Shown: positions 18,076 through 27,503 of the stretch, piece by piece
How positions within the stretch are numbered: position 1 is the first letter of the stretch
Layout: every line of letters begins with the position of its first letter
Assembly: GCF_000210915.2 (NCBI RefSeq)
Contig: NC_016620.1
Coordinates: 3,224,001-3,288,000, forward strand
DNA from: Halobacteriovorax marinus SJ
GTDB lineage: Bacteria; Bdellovibrionota; Bacteriovoracia; Bacteriovoracales; Bacteriovoracaceae
Length of the DNA: 64,000 bases
Reading direction: 5' to 3'
The notes under the pieces: generated by a model
Database searches by the model: none
What the model saw: only the letters and a program-made list of their open reading frames with translations
What the model was told of the DNA's origin: nothing
Made by a program: the position numbers and the translations under genes

Positions 18076-19200
18076 TTATTGAAATAAATTTCTAACTTTA
18101 TCAAAGAAACCGTTACTCATTGGATGAGAGTGCTCATCATCAAATGTAGCTAGTTTGTGAAAGAGCTCTTCCTGCTCTTTAGTTAGCTTTTGAGGTGTCT
18201 CAACATGAATATGCATGATTTGATCACCGTTTCCATAGCCGCCTAATCTTTGAATTCCCTTTCCTTTTAAGCGCATCTTTTTACCAGACTGAGTTCCAGT
18301 AGGAACCTTAACGGAAACCTTTCCATCAAGAGTAGGAACTTCTATCTCTGCTCCAAGTGCTGCCTGAGAAAATGAAACTGGTATTGTACAATGAACATCA
18401 AAACCGTCTCTTTCAAAGAGTTCGTGCTCCTTAATATCAATCACAACATAAAGGTCTCCCGCAGGACCACCCTTTGCACCAGAGTCACCTTCACCTGTAA
18501 GTTTAAGTCTCTGACCGTGATCAATACCCGCTGGAACTTTAACCTCGAGTTCAGTTTTCTTTCTTGTTCTTCCATCACCATGACAAGTTCCACAAGGATC
18601 ACTTACCGTTTGCCCTGCACCCTGACACTTTGGACATGTTTGAGAAACAGTGAAGAAGCCTTGTTGTCTTCTCACTTCACCCATACCACCACACATATCG
18701 CAGTTAACAGGCTGGGCACCATCTTTTCCACCAGAGCCGTGACAAGTTCCACACTCTGCAAGTCTAGTGATATTTATATTCTTTTCACAACCAAATGCTG
18801 CTTCAGTAAAATCAACTTCCAATGACATTTGAAGGTCGTTTCCTGGACGAGCTGCCGAGCGTCTTCTACCGCCTCTACGTCCACCACCAAAGATATCTCC
18901 AAAAATATCTCCTAGATCTCCAAAGTCGCCGAAACCTCCACCGAAGCCTCCGCCACCAAAGCCTCCGGCCTGGCCATCAACTCCAGCGTGACCAAATTGA
19001 TCGTAGCGTGATTTCTTATTTTCATCCAAGAGAACTTCTGCCGCCTCAGATGCTTCCTTAAACTTGGCCTCTGCTTCAGCATTATCTGGATTTCTATCAG
19101 GGTGATACTTCATGGCCATCTTTCTGTAGGCCTTTTTAATTTCGTCCTTACCGGCGCTTTTATCTACCCCTAGAACTTCGTAATAATCTCTCTTACTCAT
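18076..19200 (-). CDS. dnaJ: Chaperone DnaJ (Hsp40)
   Basis: 374 residues, the usual size. The J domain (1-70) has HPDRNPDN; a Gly/Phe-rich linker covers about 75-115. Four CxxCxGxG zinc repeats lie at about 145-210 ([32 protein letters not shown]). The C-terminal substrate-binding domains follow. DnaJ delivers clients to DnaK and stimulates its ATPase. It is third in grpE-dnaK-dnaJ, 109 bases below dnaK; that gap carries two hairpins that could adjust its dose. A strong terminator follows. Confidence 0.98.
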   Translation of the reverse strand: MSKRDYYEVLGVDKSAGKDEIKKAYRKMAMKYHPDRNPDNAEAEAKFKEASEAAEVLLDENKKSRYDQFGHAGVDGQAGGFGGGGFGGGFGDFGDLGDIFGDIFGGGRRGGRRRSAARPGNDLQMSLEVDFTEAAFGCEKNINITRLAECGTCHGSGGKDGAQPVNCDMCGGMGEVRRQQGFFTVSQTCPKCQGAGQTVSDPCGTCHGDGRTRKKTELEVKVPAGIDHGQRLKLTGEGDSGAKGGPAGDLYVVIDIKEHELFERDGFDVHCTIPVSFSQAALGAEIEVPTLDGKVSVKVPTGTQSGKKMRLKGKGIQRLGGYGNGDQIMHIHVETPQKLTKEQEELFHKLATFDDEHSHPMSNGFFDKVRNLFQ

Positions 19201-19219
19201 AATATTCCTTATACGAGGA

Positions 19220-19255
19220 AGAGGTGTTAGATGATTTTACTCACCGAACACCTCT
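19220..19255 (-). other. Stem-loop upstream of dnaJ
   Basis: The 9-base arms 19220-19228 and 19247-19255 are perfect complements with an 18-base loop, ending just before the dnaJ ribosome site (minus strand). It may shape dnaJ translation or mark an RNA processing site in the dnaK-dnaJ mRNA. Confidence 0.5.
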
Positions 19256-19272
19256 ACATCTATAAATAAATC

Positions 19273-19290
19273 TAGAGGATGAAACCTCTA
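19273..19290 (-). terminator. Weak terminator-like hairpin after dnaK
   Basis: On the minus strand the stem TAGAGG/CCTCTA (19285-19290 with 19273-19278) has a 6-base loop and is followed by GATTTATTTATA. It starts about 20 bases after the dnaK stop. A partial terminator would make dnaK more abundant than dnaJ. Confidence 0.45.
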
Positions 19291-19309
19291 TGCAATGTCT
19301 CTAAAAGAA

Positions 19310-21238
19310 TTAAACTTCTTTAAAGTCTGCATCGACAACATCATCGTCGTCTTTCTTCTTAGCTTGACCTGCATCTGCACCAGCTCCCGCTTGTCCAGCA
19401 CCCATGTCAGGACCAGGTTGTCCTTCAGCTCCAGGTTGCTGATACATTTGCTGTGCAATTTTGTGAGAAGCATTTTGAAGTCTCTCTTGCTCGGCCTTAA
19501 GCTCGTCAAGAACTTCTGATTGTAACTTCCCTTTTGCAGCTTCGATTGCAGCTTCTAGCTCTTTCTTATCGCCTTCAGCAATTTTATCTCCACCGTCTTT
19601 AATCATTTTTTCGCAGCTTAAGATAAGAGCATCTAAACTATTTCTAGTATCAACGATTTCTCTTCTCTTAGAGTCAGCATCTTTATTTGCTTCTGCTTCT
19701 TTAACCATTCTTTCGATTTCGTCGTCAGTTAAACCAGAACCAGCAGTAATTTTAACTTCTTGCTTGTTACCTGTTGCCTTATCTACAGCAGAAACATTAA
19801 CGATACCGTTAGCATCAATGTCGAAGATAACTTCAACTTGTGGAACACCTCTTGGTGCTGGTGCAATTCCAGTAAGGTCAAATCTACCAAGTGTTTTATT
19901 ATCATTTGCAAATTCTCTTTCACCTTGAAGAACGTGAATAGAAACCGCTGGTTGGTTATCTTGAGCTGTTGAGAATACTTGTGATTTCTTTACAGGAATA
20001 GTTGTATTCTTATCAATTAGCTTAGTCATAACTCCACCAAGAGTTTCAATACCAAGAGAAAGAGGTGTTACGTCTAGAAGAAGAACGTCTTTAACATCAC
20101 CAGCAAGTACACCACCTTGAATCGCGGCACCAGCAGCAACAACCTCATCAGGGTTAACACCTTTAGAAGCTTCTTTTCCAAAGATTTCTTTAACTCTTTC
20201 TTGAACCGCAGGCATTCTAGTTGAACCACCAACAAGAATTACTTCGTGAATTTCATTTCTATCTAATCCAGAGTCTTCAAGACAAGTTAAACATGGCTTA
20301 GCAAGAGCTTCTAAGTCTTTTGCAATAAGTGACTCAAATTTTGCTCTAGAAAGGTTAATGTTTAAGTGCTTAGGCCCTGAAGCATCTGCTGTAATGAATG
20401 GAAGATTTACATCAGTGCTATTAACGTTTGATAGTTCGTGCTTAGCTTTTTCTGCTGCTTCTTTAAGTCTTTGAAGGGCCATCTGATCTTTTCTTAAATC
20501 AATTCCTTCAGTCTTATTAAATTCTTCAGCAAGGTAGTTGATAATATCTTCATCAAAGTTTTCACCACCAAGGAATGTATCACCATTTGTTGCCTTAACT
20601 TCAAATACACCGTCAGTTGTAATTTCTAGAATCGAAATATCAAATGTACCACCACCAAGGTCAAATACAGCGATATTCTTATCTACTTTAGAGTCTAGAC
20701 CGTAAGCAAGTGCTGCAGCAGTTGGCTCGTTAATAATTCTCTTAACTTCAAGACCTGCAATTTTACCAGCGTCTTTCGTTGCTTGTCTTTGAGCATCGTT
20801 GAAGTATGCAGGTACTGTAATAACTGCTTCAGAAACTTCTTCACCAAGGTAATCTTCTGCAGCTTTCTTTAGCTTTTGAAGTACGATTGCTGAAATCTCT
20901 TGAGGAGACATTTCTTTTCCGTCTACTTTTACCCAAGCATCACCATTTTTATTTGCAAAAATTTCAAATGGAGCAACGTCAGCAAATTTCTTTGCTTCTG
21001 GAGTATCGGCCTTACGACCAATTAATCTCTTAATTCCGTATAAAGTTTTTGTTGGGTTTGTAACGGCTTGTCTCTTAGCCACTTGTCCAACAAGAGTATC
21101 TCCATTATTTGCAAAACCAATTACTGAAGGAGTTGTATTATGTCCTTCTGCGTTTGCAATAATTTTGTACTTTCCATTTTCAAGAACTGAAACACAAGAG
21201 TTTGTAGTTCCTAAATCAATTCCAATAATTTTACCCAT
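19310..21238 (-). CDS. dnaK: Chaperone DnaK (Hsp70)
   Basis: 642 residues. The nucleotide-binding domain begins [17 protein letters not shown] and includes [15 protein letters not shown] and [15 protein letters not shown]. The substrate domain starts after [19 protein letters not shown]. The C-terminal tail is Gly/Gln/Ala-rich and ends [11 protein letters not shown], like the EEVKD-type tail of bacterial DnaK. It is the main ATP-dependent folding chaperone. The gene lies 22 bases below grpE and shares its heat-shock-type promoter. Confidence 0.99.
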   Translation of the reverse strand: MGKIIGIDLGTTNSCVSVLENGKYKIIANAEGHNTTPSVIGFANNGDTLVGQVAKRQAVTNPTKTLYGIKRLIGRKADTPEAKKFADVAPFEIFANKNGDAWVKVDGKEMSPQEISAIVLQKLKKAAEDYLGEEVSEAVITVPAYFNDAQRQATKDAGKIAGLEVKRIINEPTAAALAYGLDSKVDKNIAVFDLGGGTFDISILEITTDGVFEVKATNGDTFLGGENFDEDIINYLAEEFNKTEGIDLRKDQMALQRLKEAAEKAKHELSNVNSTDVNLPFITADASGPKHLNINLSRAKFESLIAKDLEALAKPCLTCLEDSGLDRNEIHEVILVGGSTRMPAVQERVKEIFGKEASKGVNPDEVVAAGAAIQGGVLAGDVKDVLLLDVTPLSLGIETLGGVMTKLIDKNTTIPVKKSQVFSTAQDNQPAVSIHVLQGEREFANDNKTLGRFDLTGIAPAPRGVPQVEVIFDIDANGIVNVSAVDKATGNKQEVKITAGSGLTDDEIERMVKEAEANKDADSKRREIVDTRNSLDALILSCEKMIKDGGDKIAEGDKKELEAAIEAAKGKLQSEVLDELKAEQERLQNASHKIAQQMYQQPGAEGQPGPDMGAGQAGAGADAGQAKKKDDDDVVDADFKEV

Positions 21239-21260
21239 GGTAATCTCCTTTATTTATATA

Positions 21261-21836
21261 TTAGTTTTTTGCTATTACTACTTTTGCCGCTCGTAAAAGA
21301 CGACCGTTTAAAATATAACCTTTTTGAAATTCAGAAATAATTTCATCGTCGGCCTTTCCTTCTGCCGGCTGCTGTGCCATGGCCTCATGGAAATTTGGAT
21401 CAAAAGATTTACCGATTGATTCAACTTCTGTTAATCCATTATTTGTTAAAACTTCTGAAAATTGTTTCTTAACCATATCTACACCAATGTAGATATTTTT
21501 AACTTTCTCATCTTCATCATTTGCGATTGCAGAAAGTGTTCTATCTAAATTATCTAAAACATCTAAAAGAGAAGATAAGATTTTTTCATTTCCATACTTA
21601 AGAAGGTTATCTGTTTCTCTTGCTTGTCTCTTTTTAAGATTTTCCATTTCAGCTGCTAAGTAATAGAACTTTGCTTTAAAGTCTTCTTGCTCAGCTTGTG
21701 CCTTCTCTTCTTCAGTTGGCCCTTGTTCTTCGCGCTTAGTCTCTAGTGACTCGACATTATCATTTTCAACTTCGTTAGAAGTTTGCGCTCCATCTTCAAC
21801 TTTAGCTTCTAAATTCTCAGTATTTTCAGTAGTCAT
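21261..21836 (-). CDS. grpE: Nucleotide exchange factor GrpE
   Basis: 191 residues. The N-terminal 55 or so residues are acidic and probably disordered. A long helix follows with FYYLAAEMENLKKRQARE, then the four-helix and beta domain with GKSFDPNFHEAMAQQ and the closing GYILNGRLLRAAKVVIAK. GrpE releases ADP from DnaK. It is first in the grpE-dnaK-dnaJ operon. No hrcA gene or CIRCE operator is visible upstream, and a sigma-32-type promoter is present instead. Confidence 0.98.
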   Translation of the reverse strand: MTTENTENLEAKVEDGAQTSNEVENDNVESLETKREEQGPTEEEKAQAEQEDFKAKFYYLAAEMENLKKRQARETDNLLKYGNEKILSSLLDVLDNLDRTLSAIANDEDEKVKNIYIGVDMVKKQFSEVLTNNGLTEVESIGKSFDPNFHEAMAQQPAEGKADDEIISEFQKGYILNGRLLRAAKVVIAKN

Positions 21837-21876
21837 TTTTTCTCTGCTCCTAAAGCGTATTAATTTCTCCTTCTCA

Positions 21877-21903
21877 AGATGGGAGCAACCTGGCGAGTGT
21901 CAA
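21877..21903 (-). promoter_or_regulatory. Sigma-32-type heat-shock promoter for grpE-dnaK-dnaJ
   Basis: On the minus strand TTGACAC (21897-21903) is followed after 13 bases by CCCATCT (21877-21883), close to the RpoH pattern CTTGAAA-N11-16-CCCCATnT. It ends about 40 bases before the grpE ATG. The -35 also fits sigma-70, so dual use is possible. Confidence 0.65.
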
Positions 21904-22058
21904 TGCTAAGGAAAATAAAAAAATCGTAAAGAGACCAGACATCTAATAATTACGATACCTTAGCTTTGGCACAAGTCTTGTAACTAATATATTGAGTCTC
22001 AAATGGACTATTTATAAGTTACTTAAATTACATAAAAGTGATGTTGGAGAACTGACTG

Positions 22059-23030
22059 GTGTCTAAACTTAAGGCAATTTTACTATTTCTAGCTCTAATC
22101 GGCAGCACCTTTGCTGGTGGTATTGATATTAGTAAAGAGTACTTACTGGCAAAGACACAAATTCAAAGCTCATCTTTTAATAGAGAGTTACTCATCAGCT
22201 TTCTCAGATCTCAAACAGTTCTCTTAGTACCTGGAGTGCTTTCAGAGTCATTTAATTCAAATTCAAATCAACGCATTAAAGTTAACTACGCTCTTGGAGA
22301 AATTTTCAGCGATCACGAAGAGTGGTTAATGGAGTACGGAATCAATTATGAGTTCTTAGACATAGAATCAGAATCCTCTCCGAGCGAAAATAAAGATTTT
22401 ATCATTCAAGTTTTAGAGGAAATTCCAAACAATATTATCCTCTTTACACACAGTAAAGGTGGGCTCGATACTTTTGCAGCTCTTTCTAGCCGTCCCGATT
22501 TACTCGAGAAAATAACAGGAGTCATCACTGTTCAAACTCCCTTCAACGGATCTCCTGTAGCTGATGCTTTTGCTGGTAATTCTATTACAAGATCCATGGG
22601 TAAATGGCTCTTTCAATTTCTTGGTGGTTCAGAAGAAGGAATGCTTAGTCTCACAAGCAAGGAAAGTAGAAAAAGGAACGAGAAGAGAGAAGAAGATTAT
22701 CAAAGAATCATAAGAACTATTCCAGTGGTAAATTATGGCTCTTACAAAGAAGATGAACTTGGTTGGGACACACCACTTGAAATTTTTAGAGACTTCACTC
22801 AAAAGAAAATTGGAAAGAACGATGGCGTCGTCCCTCTAGAGAGCTCGTTTCTAAACGACACCTATCAAATTACAGAAAAAGGCGTTGATCACTTAAATAG
22901 CGTTACAAATACTAGTGGCGTAAGAAGAGTCTCTATCCTACCGGCACTCAATTATAGAAAGAAATGGGACTATGATAGAAAGCCACATTTTGAAGCACTG
23001 TTAGAGTCTCTAAGACAAATTTCATATTAA
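22059..23030 (+). CDS. Secreted alpha/beta hydrolase (lipase-like)
   Basis: 323 residues from a GTG start with TTGGAGA eight bases upstream. A signal peptide (LKAILLFLALIGSTFA) is followed by an alpha/beta-hydrolase fold. The oxyanion region is LLVPGVLSES near residue 55 and the nucleophile elbow is FTHSKGGLDT near 135, where Ser sits in H-S-K-G-G (GxSxG with the first Gly replaced by His). A later NDGVVPLESS supplies the likely Asp region and DHLNSV the likely His. The layout resembles secreted lipases or esterases and PGAP1-like hydrolases; the substrate is unknown. Its 3' end overlaps convergent hemW by nine bases. Confidence 0.75.
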   Translation: MSKLKAILLFLALIGSTFAGGIDISKEYLLAKTQIQSSSFNRELLISFLRSQTVLLVPGVLSESFNSNSNQRIKVNYALGEIFSDHEEWLMEYGINYEFLDIESESSPSENKDFIIQVLEEIPNNIILFTHSKGGLDTFAALSSRPDLLEKITGVITVQTPFNGSPVADAFAGNSITRSMGKWLFQFLGGSEEGMLSLTSKESRKRNEKREEDYQRIIRTIPVVNYGSYKEDELGWDTPLEIFRDFTQKKIGKNDGVVPLESSFLNDTYQITEKGVDHLNSVTNTSGVRRVSILPALNYRKKWDYDRKPHFEALLESLRQISY

Positions 23031-24143
23031 TTTATACTTGAAAAGATCATTCATCAAAGAATCCAAGAGTAAGAAGCCTCTAGAGTTTAAACTCAATTTA
23101 TATCCTACTCTCTCTTTAAGATAAGAGCTCTTCTCCCAGTGAGAAATAACCTGCTCAAGAGTTTTTAAATCTTCTATTTGCAATGAGAGATCATAGAGCT
23201 GATTGATCCTAAGACCCATATAGATTTCTTCTAGTCGAAGTTCATCTTCAGTCAGAATCTCTTCTTTATACTTACTCTCTAAGACTTTCCACTTAAACCT
23301 CGTAGCAGCTTCTTTTAGATATCCTGTAGCAGAGGCGCCCAGTGCTGCGACAGACTCACTTCTCCAGTACTGAAGATTATGCCTAGACTCCTTTCCCTTT
23401 TTAGCAAAGTTTGAAACTTCGTAGTGATCAAAGCCTTTCCCTCTAAGAAAGTTAGCAACATCCAAATATTCTTTTTCAATATACTCTTCACTAGGAAGAT
23501 GATCTCGATGAATATAGCCGGCCTTAGTTGTTAGAATATATAAGCTGATATGCTCTGGTGCGTAGTCTAAAATTTCTTCAAGCTCTTTTAAGATATCTCT
23601 ATTGTATTTTTCAGAAAAAGGTAGGCCTAACATAAAGTCTACAGAGAAACTTAAATTGTGCTCATGGAAAAACTTCAGTGTCTCGTACACATCGTCAATG
23701 CTATGAACTCTATCAATGACTTTTAAGAAGTTCGCATCAAGAGATTGTATTCCAAGAGAATAGCGATTTACTCCACTACTTTGCCAACTAGACAAGGCCT
23801 CTCGAGTCCACGCTCCAGGGTTCACTTCAAGAGTAAATTCACAAGTACTGCTCAATTTTATATTTCTTTCAAGAAGAAAATTTTTCAAAAATTCAGCTCC
23901 GCGAACTCCCCATAGCGAAGGTGTTCCTCCTCCCAAATAAAGTGTATTTAAAGAAGAAATCTCACAATTATTTCTAAGTAAAAATTGTTCTAGCTCTGAG
24001 TAGCCCTCTACCAAAGAGGTTTCAAACTCCCCGTACTCAAGCTCTTTGTCCACGGGTATATTCTTATAGAAATCACAGTAATTACATAAGTGTCGACAAA
24101 AGGGAAAATGAATGTAAAGTGACTCTATAGGGTGATTTTTCAA
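23022..24143 (-). CDS. hemW: Heme chaperone HemW-like radical SAM protein
   Basis: 373 residues. The N-terminus YIHFPFCRHLCNYCDFYK has the CxxxCxxC cluster motif followed by the Phe typical of the coproporphyrinogen oxidase-like group. Conserved pieces follow: LYLGGGTPSLWG, SLGIQSLDANFLKVIDR and SVDFMLGLPF. The C-terminal HemW domain is about 100 residues. HemW proteins bind heme and deliver it to respiratory enzymes; they are often mis-annotated as HemN. Real HemN is longer, about 450 residues, and has an extra N-terminal part. The gene is divergent from the M16 peptidase. Confidence 0.93.
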   Translation of the reverse strand: MKNHPIESLYIHFPFCRHLCNYCDFYKNIPVDKELEYGEFETSLVEGYSELEQFLLRNNCEISSLNTLYLGGGTPSLWGVRGAEFLKNFLLERNIKLSSTCEFTLEVNPGAWTREALSSWQSSGVNRYSLGIQSLDANFLKVIDRVHSIDDVYETLKFFHEHNLSFSVDFMLGLPFSEKYNRDILKELEEILDYAPEHISLYILTTKAGYIHRDHLPSEEYIEKEYLDVANFLRGKGFDHYEVSNFAKKGKESRHNLQYWRSESVAALGASATGYLKEAATRFKWKVLESKYKEEILTEDELRLEEIYMGLRINQLYDLSLQIEDLKTLEQVISHWEKSSYLKERVGYKLSLNSRGFLLLDSLMNDLFKYKLI

Positions 24144-24152
24144 TTTTTTACC

Positions 24153-24180
24153 TTAAAAAAAAGCTGCCTTAAACTATAAT
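24153..24180 (+). promoter_or_regulatory. Promoter for the M16 peptidase gene
   Basis: A perfect TATAAT (24175-24180) follows TTAAAA (24153-24158) with a 16-base spacer. Transcription from here would start near 24187, after the ATG at 24184, which supports the downstream start at 24214. Confidence 0.5.
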
Positions 24181-24213
24181 AGAATGAGTTTAATTTACCA
24201 AAATAGGATATAT

Positions 24214-26778
24214 ATGCAACACGATCAAATGACACTAAAAAATGGCCTTGAAACTCTCTTTGTCGATTTCCCAGGCTCCACAAGTTCAAGTGTACAGATT
24301 TGGTTTAAAGCGGGCTCAGCGCTTGAAGCAAAAAGAGATGAAGGTATCGCTCACTTTCTAGAGCATATGTTTTTTAAAGGAACGAAGAGAAGACCGGGGG
24401 CTGAGATTGCTCACGAAGTTGAATCATTTGGTGGAGAAGTTAATGCTTTCACTTCATTTGATTACACTTGTTATTATATCAACTCTCCAAATTCAAAAAT
24501 TATTCCAACTACTGATATTTTAATGGATATGGTTGCCAATCCGATGTTCAAAAAAGAGGACTTTAACCCTGAGATAGGAGTAGTCTTTGAGGAGTACAGA
24601 CGATCTCAAGATAACCCTAATCAATATTCATTTCAAAAAATTCAAAAGAGTAGTTTCACAGGTGGCTATGCTCACCCAATTCTTGGAACCGAAAAGACTA
24701 TTTTAAAGTTTAATAAAGAGCAGCTGCAAGATTTTAGAAAGAAACACTATAATTTAAATAATGCTCTACTCGTAGTTGCGGGAGACTTAAAGCAGAAGAG
24801 TAAAATTATTAAGTCGATTGAAAAGTATAAATTACCTTCGGGTGATTCTTCAGTTTTCCCAAAGTTCAAGCTGAAAAAAGAATCTACTCTTAGTATCCAT
24901 AAAAAAGATGTAAGAATGTCTCAACTCACTCTTACAATTCAAGGTCCGGCCTATTCTGATGCGACAGCGGCAGCAGAAGATCTTGCTCTAAGTACTTTGG
25001 GCCACGGTGAAACTTCTAGACTTCATAGAAATCTTGTTCTCGATGGAACTCTTTCTAACGGGGCATCAAGTTCAACGATGTTTATGTCAAAGGGTGGTGT
25101 CCACTTTTTAAGAGTTAGCCTACCTCATAAGAATCTAAAGAAGGCCCTTACAAAGCTAGAGGGCATCTTCAAGGAGCTCGTAAAAACAGGATTAAAGAAG
25201 GACGAGATTACAAAGATAAAGAATCAATATATTGCTTCAAAGATTTATGAAAAAGAATCACTAGAGTCTTACGCCTTCTCTCTTGGTCATGGCTTTGCTC
25301 AAACTGGAAATATTAACTGTGAAGAAGACTTTATAAATAGAATTAAAAACACTTCAATCACAGAAGTTAACCAAACCTTTAAAGAAATATTTTCTAGACC
25401 TATTCACATCTCTCTACAAGTTCCTAAGGATACTGATGTAGATAAGGCGCAAAAAGTTTTAGAAACTTTTCAGAAAAACACGGCCAAGATTAAAGACCTT
25501 GCAAAAGATAAAAATATTAAGCAGAAGGGAATTACTTCAAAGTTTGACCCTCAAGTTAGAGTTCTTGAACTTAAGAAGGGTATCTCCCTTCTCTATAGAC
25601 ACAATCCTCTAAACCCTACTTTTGTACTTCACACTTATATCAAGGGAGGACTAACAGAGGAGAAGAAATCTAATAACGGAATCTATCATTTACTAAGTGG
25701 CACAATTTCTAAAGGTCATCAAGATAAAGACTACGATAAGTTGAAGGAAGATCTTGAGAATAAGTCAGCACATATCTCTGGCTTTACAGGAAAGAATGCC
25801 TATGGAATCACAATGCATGGTTTAACAGAGAATGCTCCAAGTCTATTTAAAGATTTCTTTGCAACACTTTTAAGACCTAGCTTTGATGAACGATTTATTG
25901 CCCATGAAAAGGAAATGACTCTAAGACATATTGAAAACCAAAAAGAAGATCCAATTAGACATTGCTTCTCTAAAGTTAATGAGTTTGCTTTTAAAGATCA
26001 TCCTTATAGTTTTAATATTCTTGGAACAAATGAAAATATTAATGACTTCTCTAGAGAAGACCTCATCAAACTTCACACTAAGAATTTAAACGAAAAAGAA
26101 ATTCTTATTAGTTATTGTGGAGACCTATCACTTGAAGAAGTGATGGAGATGGTAAAGAAGGAAATATCTAGTTTGGATAAAAGAGCTAAGAACAAACTAG
26201 TGGCAAAAGTGATCAAACCAGAAGTTGGAAAGAGTCACTTCATTCCTTTTGATAGAGAGCAAACACAAATCTTTCACTTCATTCCAAGTGCAAAACTTGG
26301 CAAGAAAGAAAATATTGTTTTAAAGATGATCGCGACACATCTCTCAGGACAGTCTAGTGAGTTATTTGTAGAGGTGAGAGACCGACAAGGTCTTTGCTAC
26401 TCTGCTCAACCGATTCATTTCACGGCCCTTGAAGCCGGATACTGGGGAATCTATATGGCATCAGGGCACGATAAAGTTAAGCCGGCCATTAAAGCGATCA
26501 AAGAAATTATTGCAAAACTCAAGGACAATGGCCTAACCAAGAAAGACTTTAATCGTATTAAGAAAATGATTGAAGGACAGTCATTACTCAATGTTCAAAC
26601 AAATGAAGATTATGCAAATATCTATTCTGTTCCTACTCTTCAAGGTTTAGGACTAGATTGGTACCACCAAGGCAATATTGATATTAACCAAATTACTTAT
26701 GAAGAATTTCAAAAAGAAGTAAAGAAAGTCTTCAAGAGAAAGTGGAATACTATTATTGTCGGTAGAGAAGACGCCTAA
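24214..26778 (+). CDS. M16 family zinc peptidase, two-domain
   Basis: 854 residues from the ATG at 24214, which has TAGGAT five bases upstream; the longer frame from 24184 begins at or before the likely transcript start. The first M16 half has the inverted zinc motif HFLEHMFFKGT near residue 52 and the downstream Glu in VVFEEYRRSQD. The second half (from about 430) has the M16 fold with RDRQGLCYSA but no HxxEH, as usual for the inactive half. M16 enzymes degrade short peptides inside a closed chamber. No signal peptide is seen. Related bacterial proteins act in the cytoplasm or periplasm. Confidence 0.92.
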   Translation: MQHDQMTLKNGLETLFVDFPGSTSSSVQIWFKAGSALEAKRDEGIAHFLEHMFFKGTKRRPGAEIAHEVESFGGEVNAFTSFDYTCYYINSPNSKIIPTTDILMDMVANPMFKKEDFNPEIGVVFEEYRRSQDNPNQYSFQKIQKSSFTGGYAHPILGTEKTILKFNKEQLQDFRKKHYNLNNALLVVAGDLKQKSKIIKSIEKYKLPSGDSSVFPKFKLKKESTLSIHKKDVRMSQLTLTIQGPAYSDATAAAEDLALSTLGHGETSRLHRNLVLDGTLSNGASSSTMFMSKGGVHFLRVSLPHKNLKKALTKLEGIFKELVKTGLKKDEITKIKNQYIASKIYEKESLESYAFSLGHGFAQTGNINCEEDFINRIKNTSITEVNQTFKEIFSRPIHISLQVPKDTDVDKAQKVLETFQKNTAKIKDLAKDKNIKQKGITSKFDPQVRVLELKKGISLLYRHNPLNPTFVLHTYIKGGLTEEKKSNNGIYHLLSGTISKGHQDKDYDKLKEDLENKSAHISGFTGKNAYGITMHGLTENAPSLFKDFFATLLRPSFDERFIAHEKEMTLRHIENQKEDPIRHCFSKVNEFAFKDHPYSFNILGTNENINDFSREDLIKLHTKNLNEKEILISYCGDLSLEEVMEMVKKEISSLDKRAKNKLVAKVIKPEVGKSHFIPFDREQTQIFHFIPSAKLGKKENIVLKMIATHLSGQSSELFVEVRDRQGLCYSAQPIHFTALEAGYWGIYMASGHDKVKPAIKAIKEIIAKLKDNGLTKKDFNRIKKMIEGQSLLNVQTNEDYANIYSVPTLQGLGLDWYHQGNIDINQITYEEFQKEVKKVFKRKWNTIIVGREDA

Positions 26779-26781
26779 TAA

Positions 26782-27309
26782 CTAGGAGGCGATCCAAATA
26801 AGATCGTCTTCCTTCGCATTACTTAAGCACTCTCTTGAAAGAAGTTCCATCAAGAGAGCGGCATTATTAAATTTCTTAGAAAATTCATTATAAAAGGAAT
26901 CTACATCATAGAATGAAGGTACCAAGTGATTTAACTTTGAATACGCCGCTTGCCCAATATCTCTATAGTAACTCACGTCGACTATTTTCTTATTTAATGA
27001 GTCTTGAAAAAAGCCACATATAAAAAGGGCCGTATCTCCAATATCTTTTAACTCTCTAATTCTCTTCTTCTTTGGAAGATGAGAAGCCTGCATCAATTTT
27101 AGGCCTAGAATTTTCTCAGATGGTCGCCCCTCTTTTTGCTCAAAGAGCTGATGAGACATTCCAAATTTATCCATCACGAGACTAGAATAGAAGATATCTT
27201 CATTCGCCAATGGATTTGCTTGAATACGATTTAGCTGCGCGAGTTGATCAAAGAAGTAACATTGTAGGCTTGTCTCTAGAACGAGATCGCTTGAAAAGCT
27301 TGAGGTCAT
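26782..27309 (-). CDS. Conserved protein of unknown function
   Basis: 175 residues, soluble, mostly helical, no signal peptide. The central stretch KKRIRELKDIGDTALFICGF followed by DSLNKKIVDVSYYRDIG and AYSKL looks like a conserved uncharacterised family I recall from delta-proteobacterial genomes, with the same spacing of G-D, G-F and D-x-x-Y-Y. No catalytic motif is evident. The gene ends four bases from the M16 peptidase stop (convergent) and has a GGAG ribosome site. I do not assign a function. Confidence 0.75.
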   Translation of the reverse strand: MTSSFSSDLVLETSLQCYFFDQLAQLNRIQANPLANEDIFYSSLVMDKFGMSHQLFEQKEGRPSEKILGLKLMQASHLPKKKRIRELKDIGDTALFICGFFQDSLNKKIVDVSYYRDIGQAAYSKLNHLVPSFYDVDSFYNEFSKKFNNAALLMELLSRECLSNAKEDDLIWIAS

Positions 27310-27503
27310 CGATTCTCCTTTCGAAGTTTCAACAGGTTAGACGAGGCACTACCACCATAAATCTACCTTCCTACCCATCATAGCACGGCGCAAAACAAAT
27401 CGATATTCTGCATTTTTTTCCACTACTTAGGATTTCCAAAATGTGCAAAAGTGCCAAATTTTTGATAGCTTTAGAAATCAAATAAATTACAAAGTGGAGC
27501 ACC

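Noticed and set aside
24184-24213. Upstream ATG for the M16 peptidase
   Set aside because: It is only four bases after a perfect TATAAT and lacks a ribosome site.
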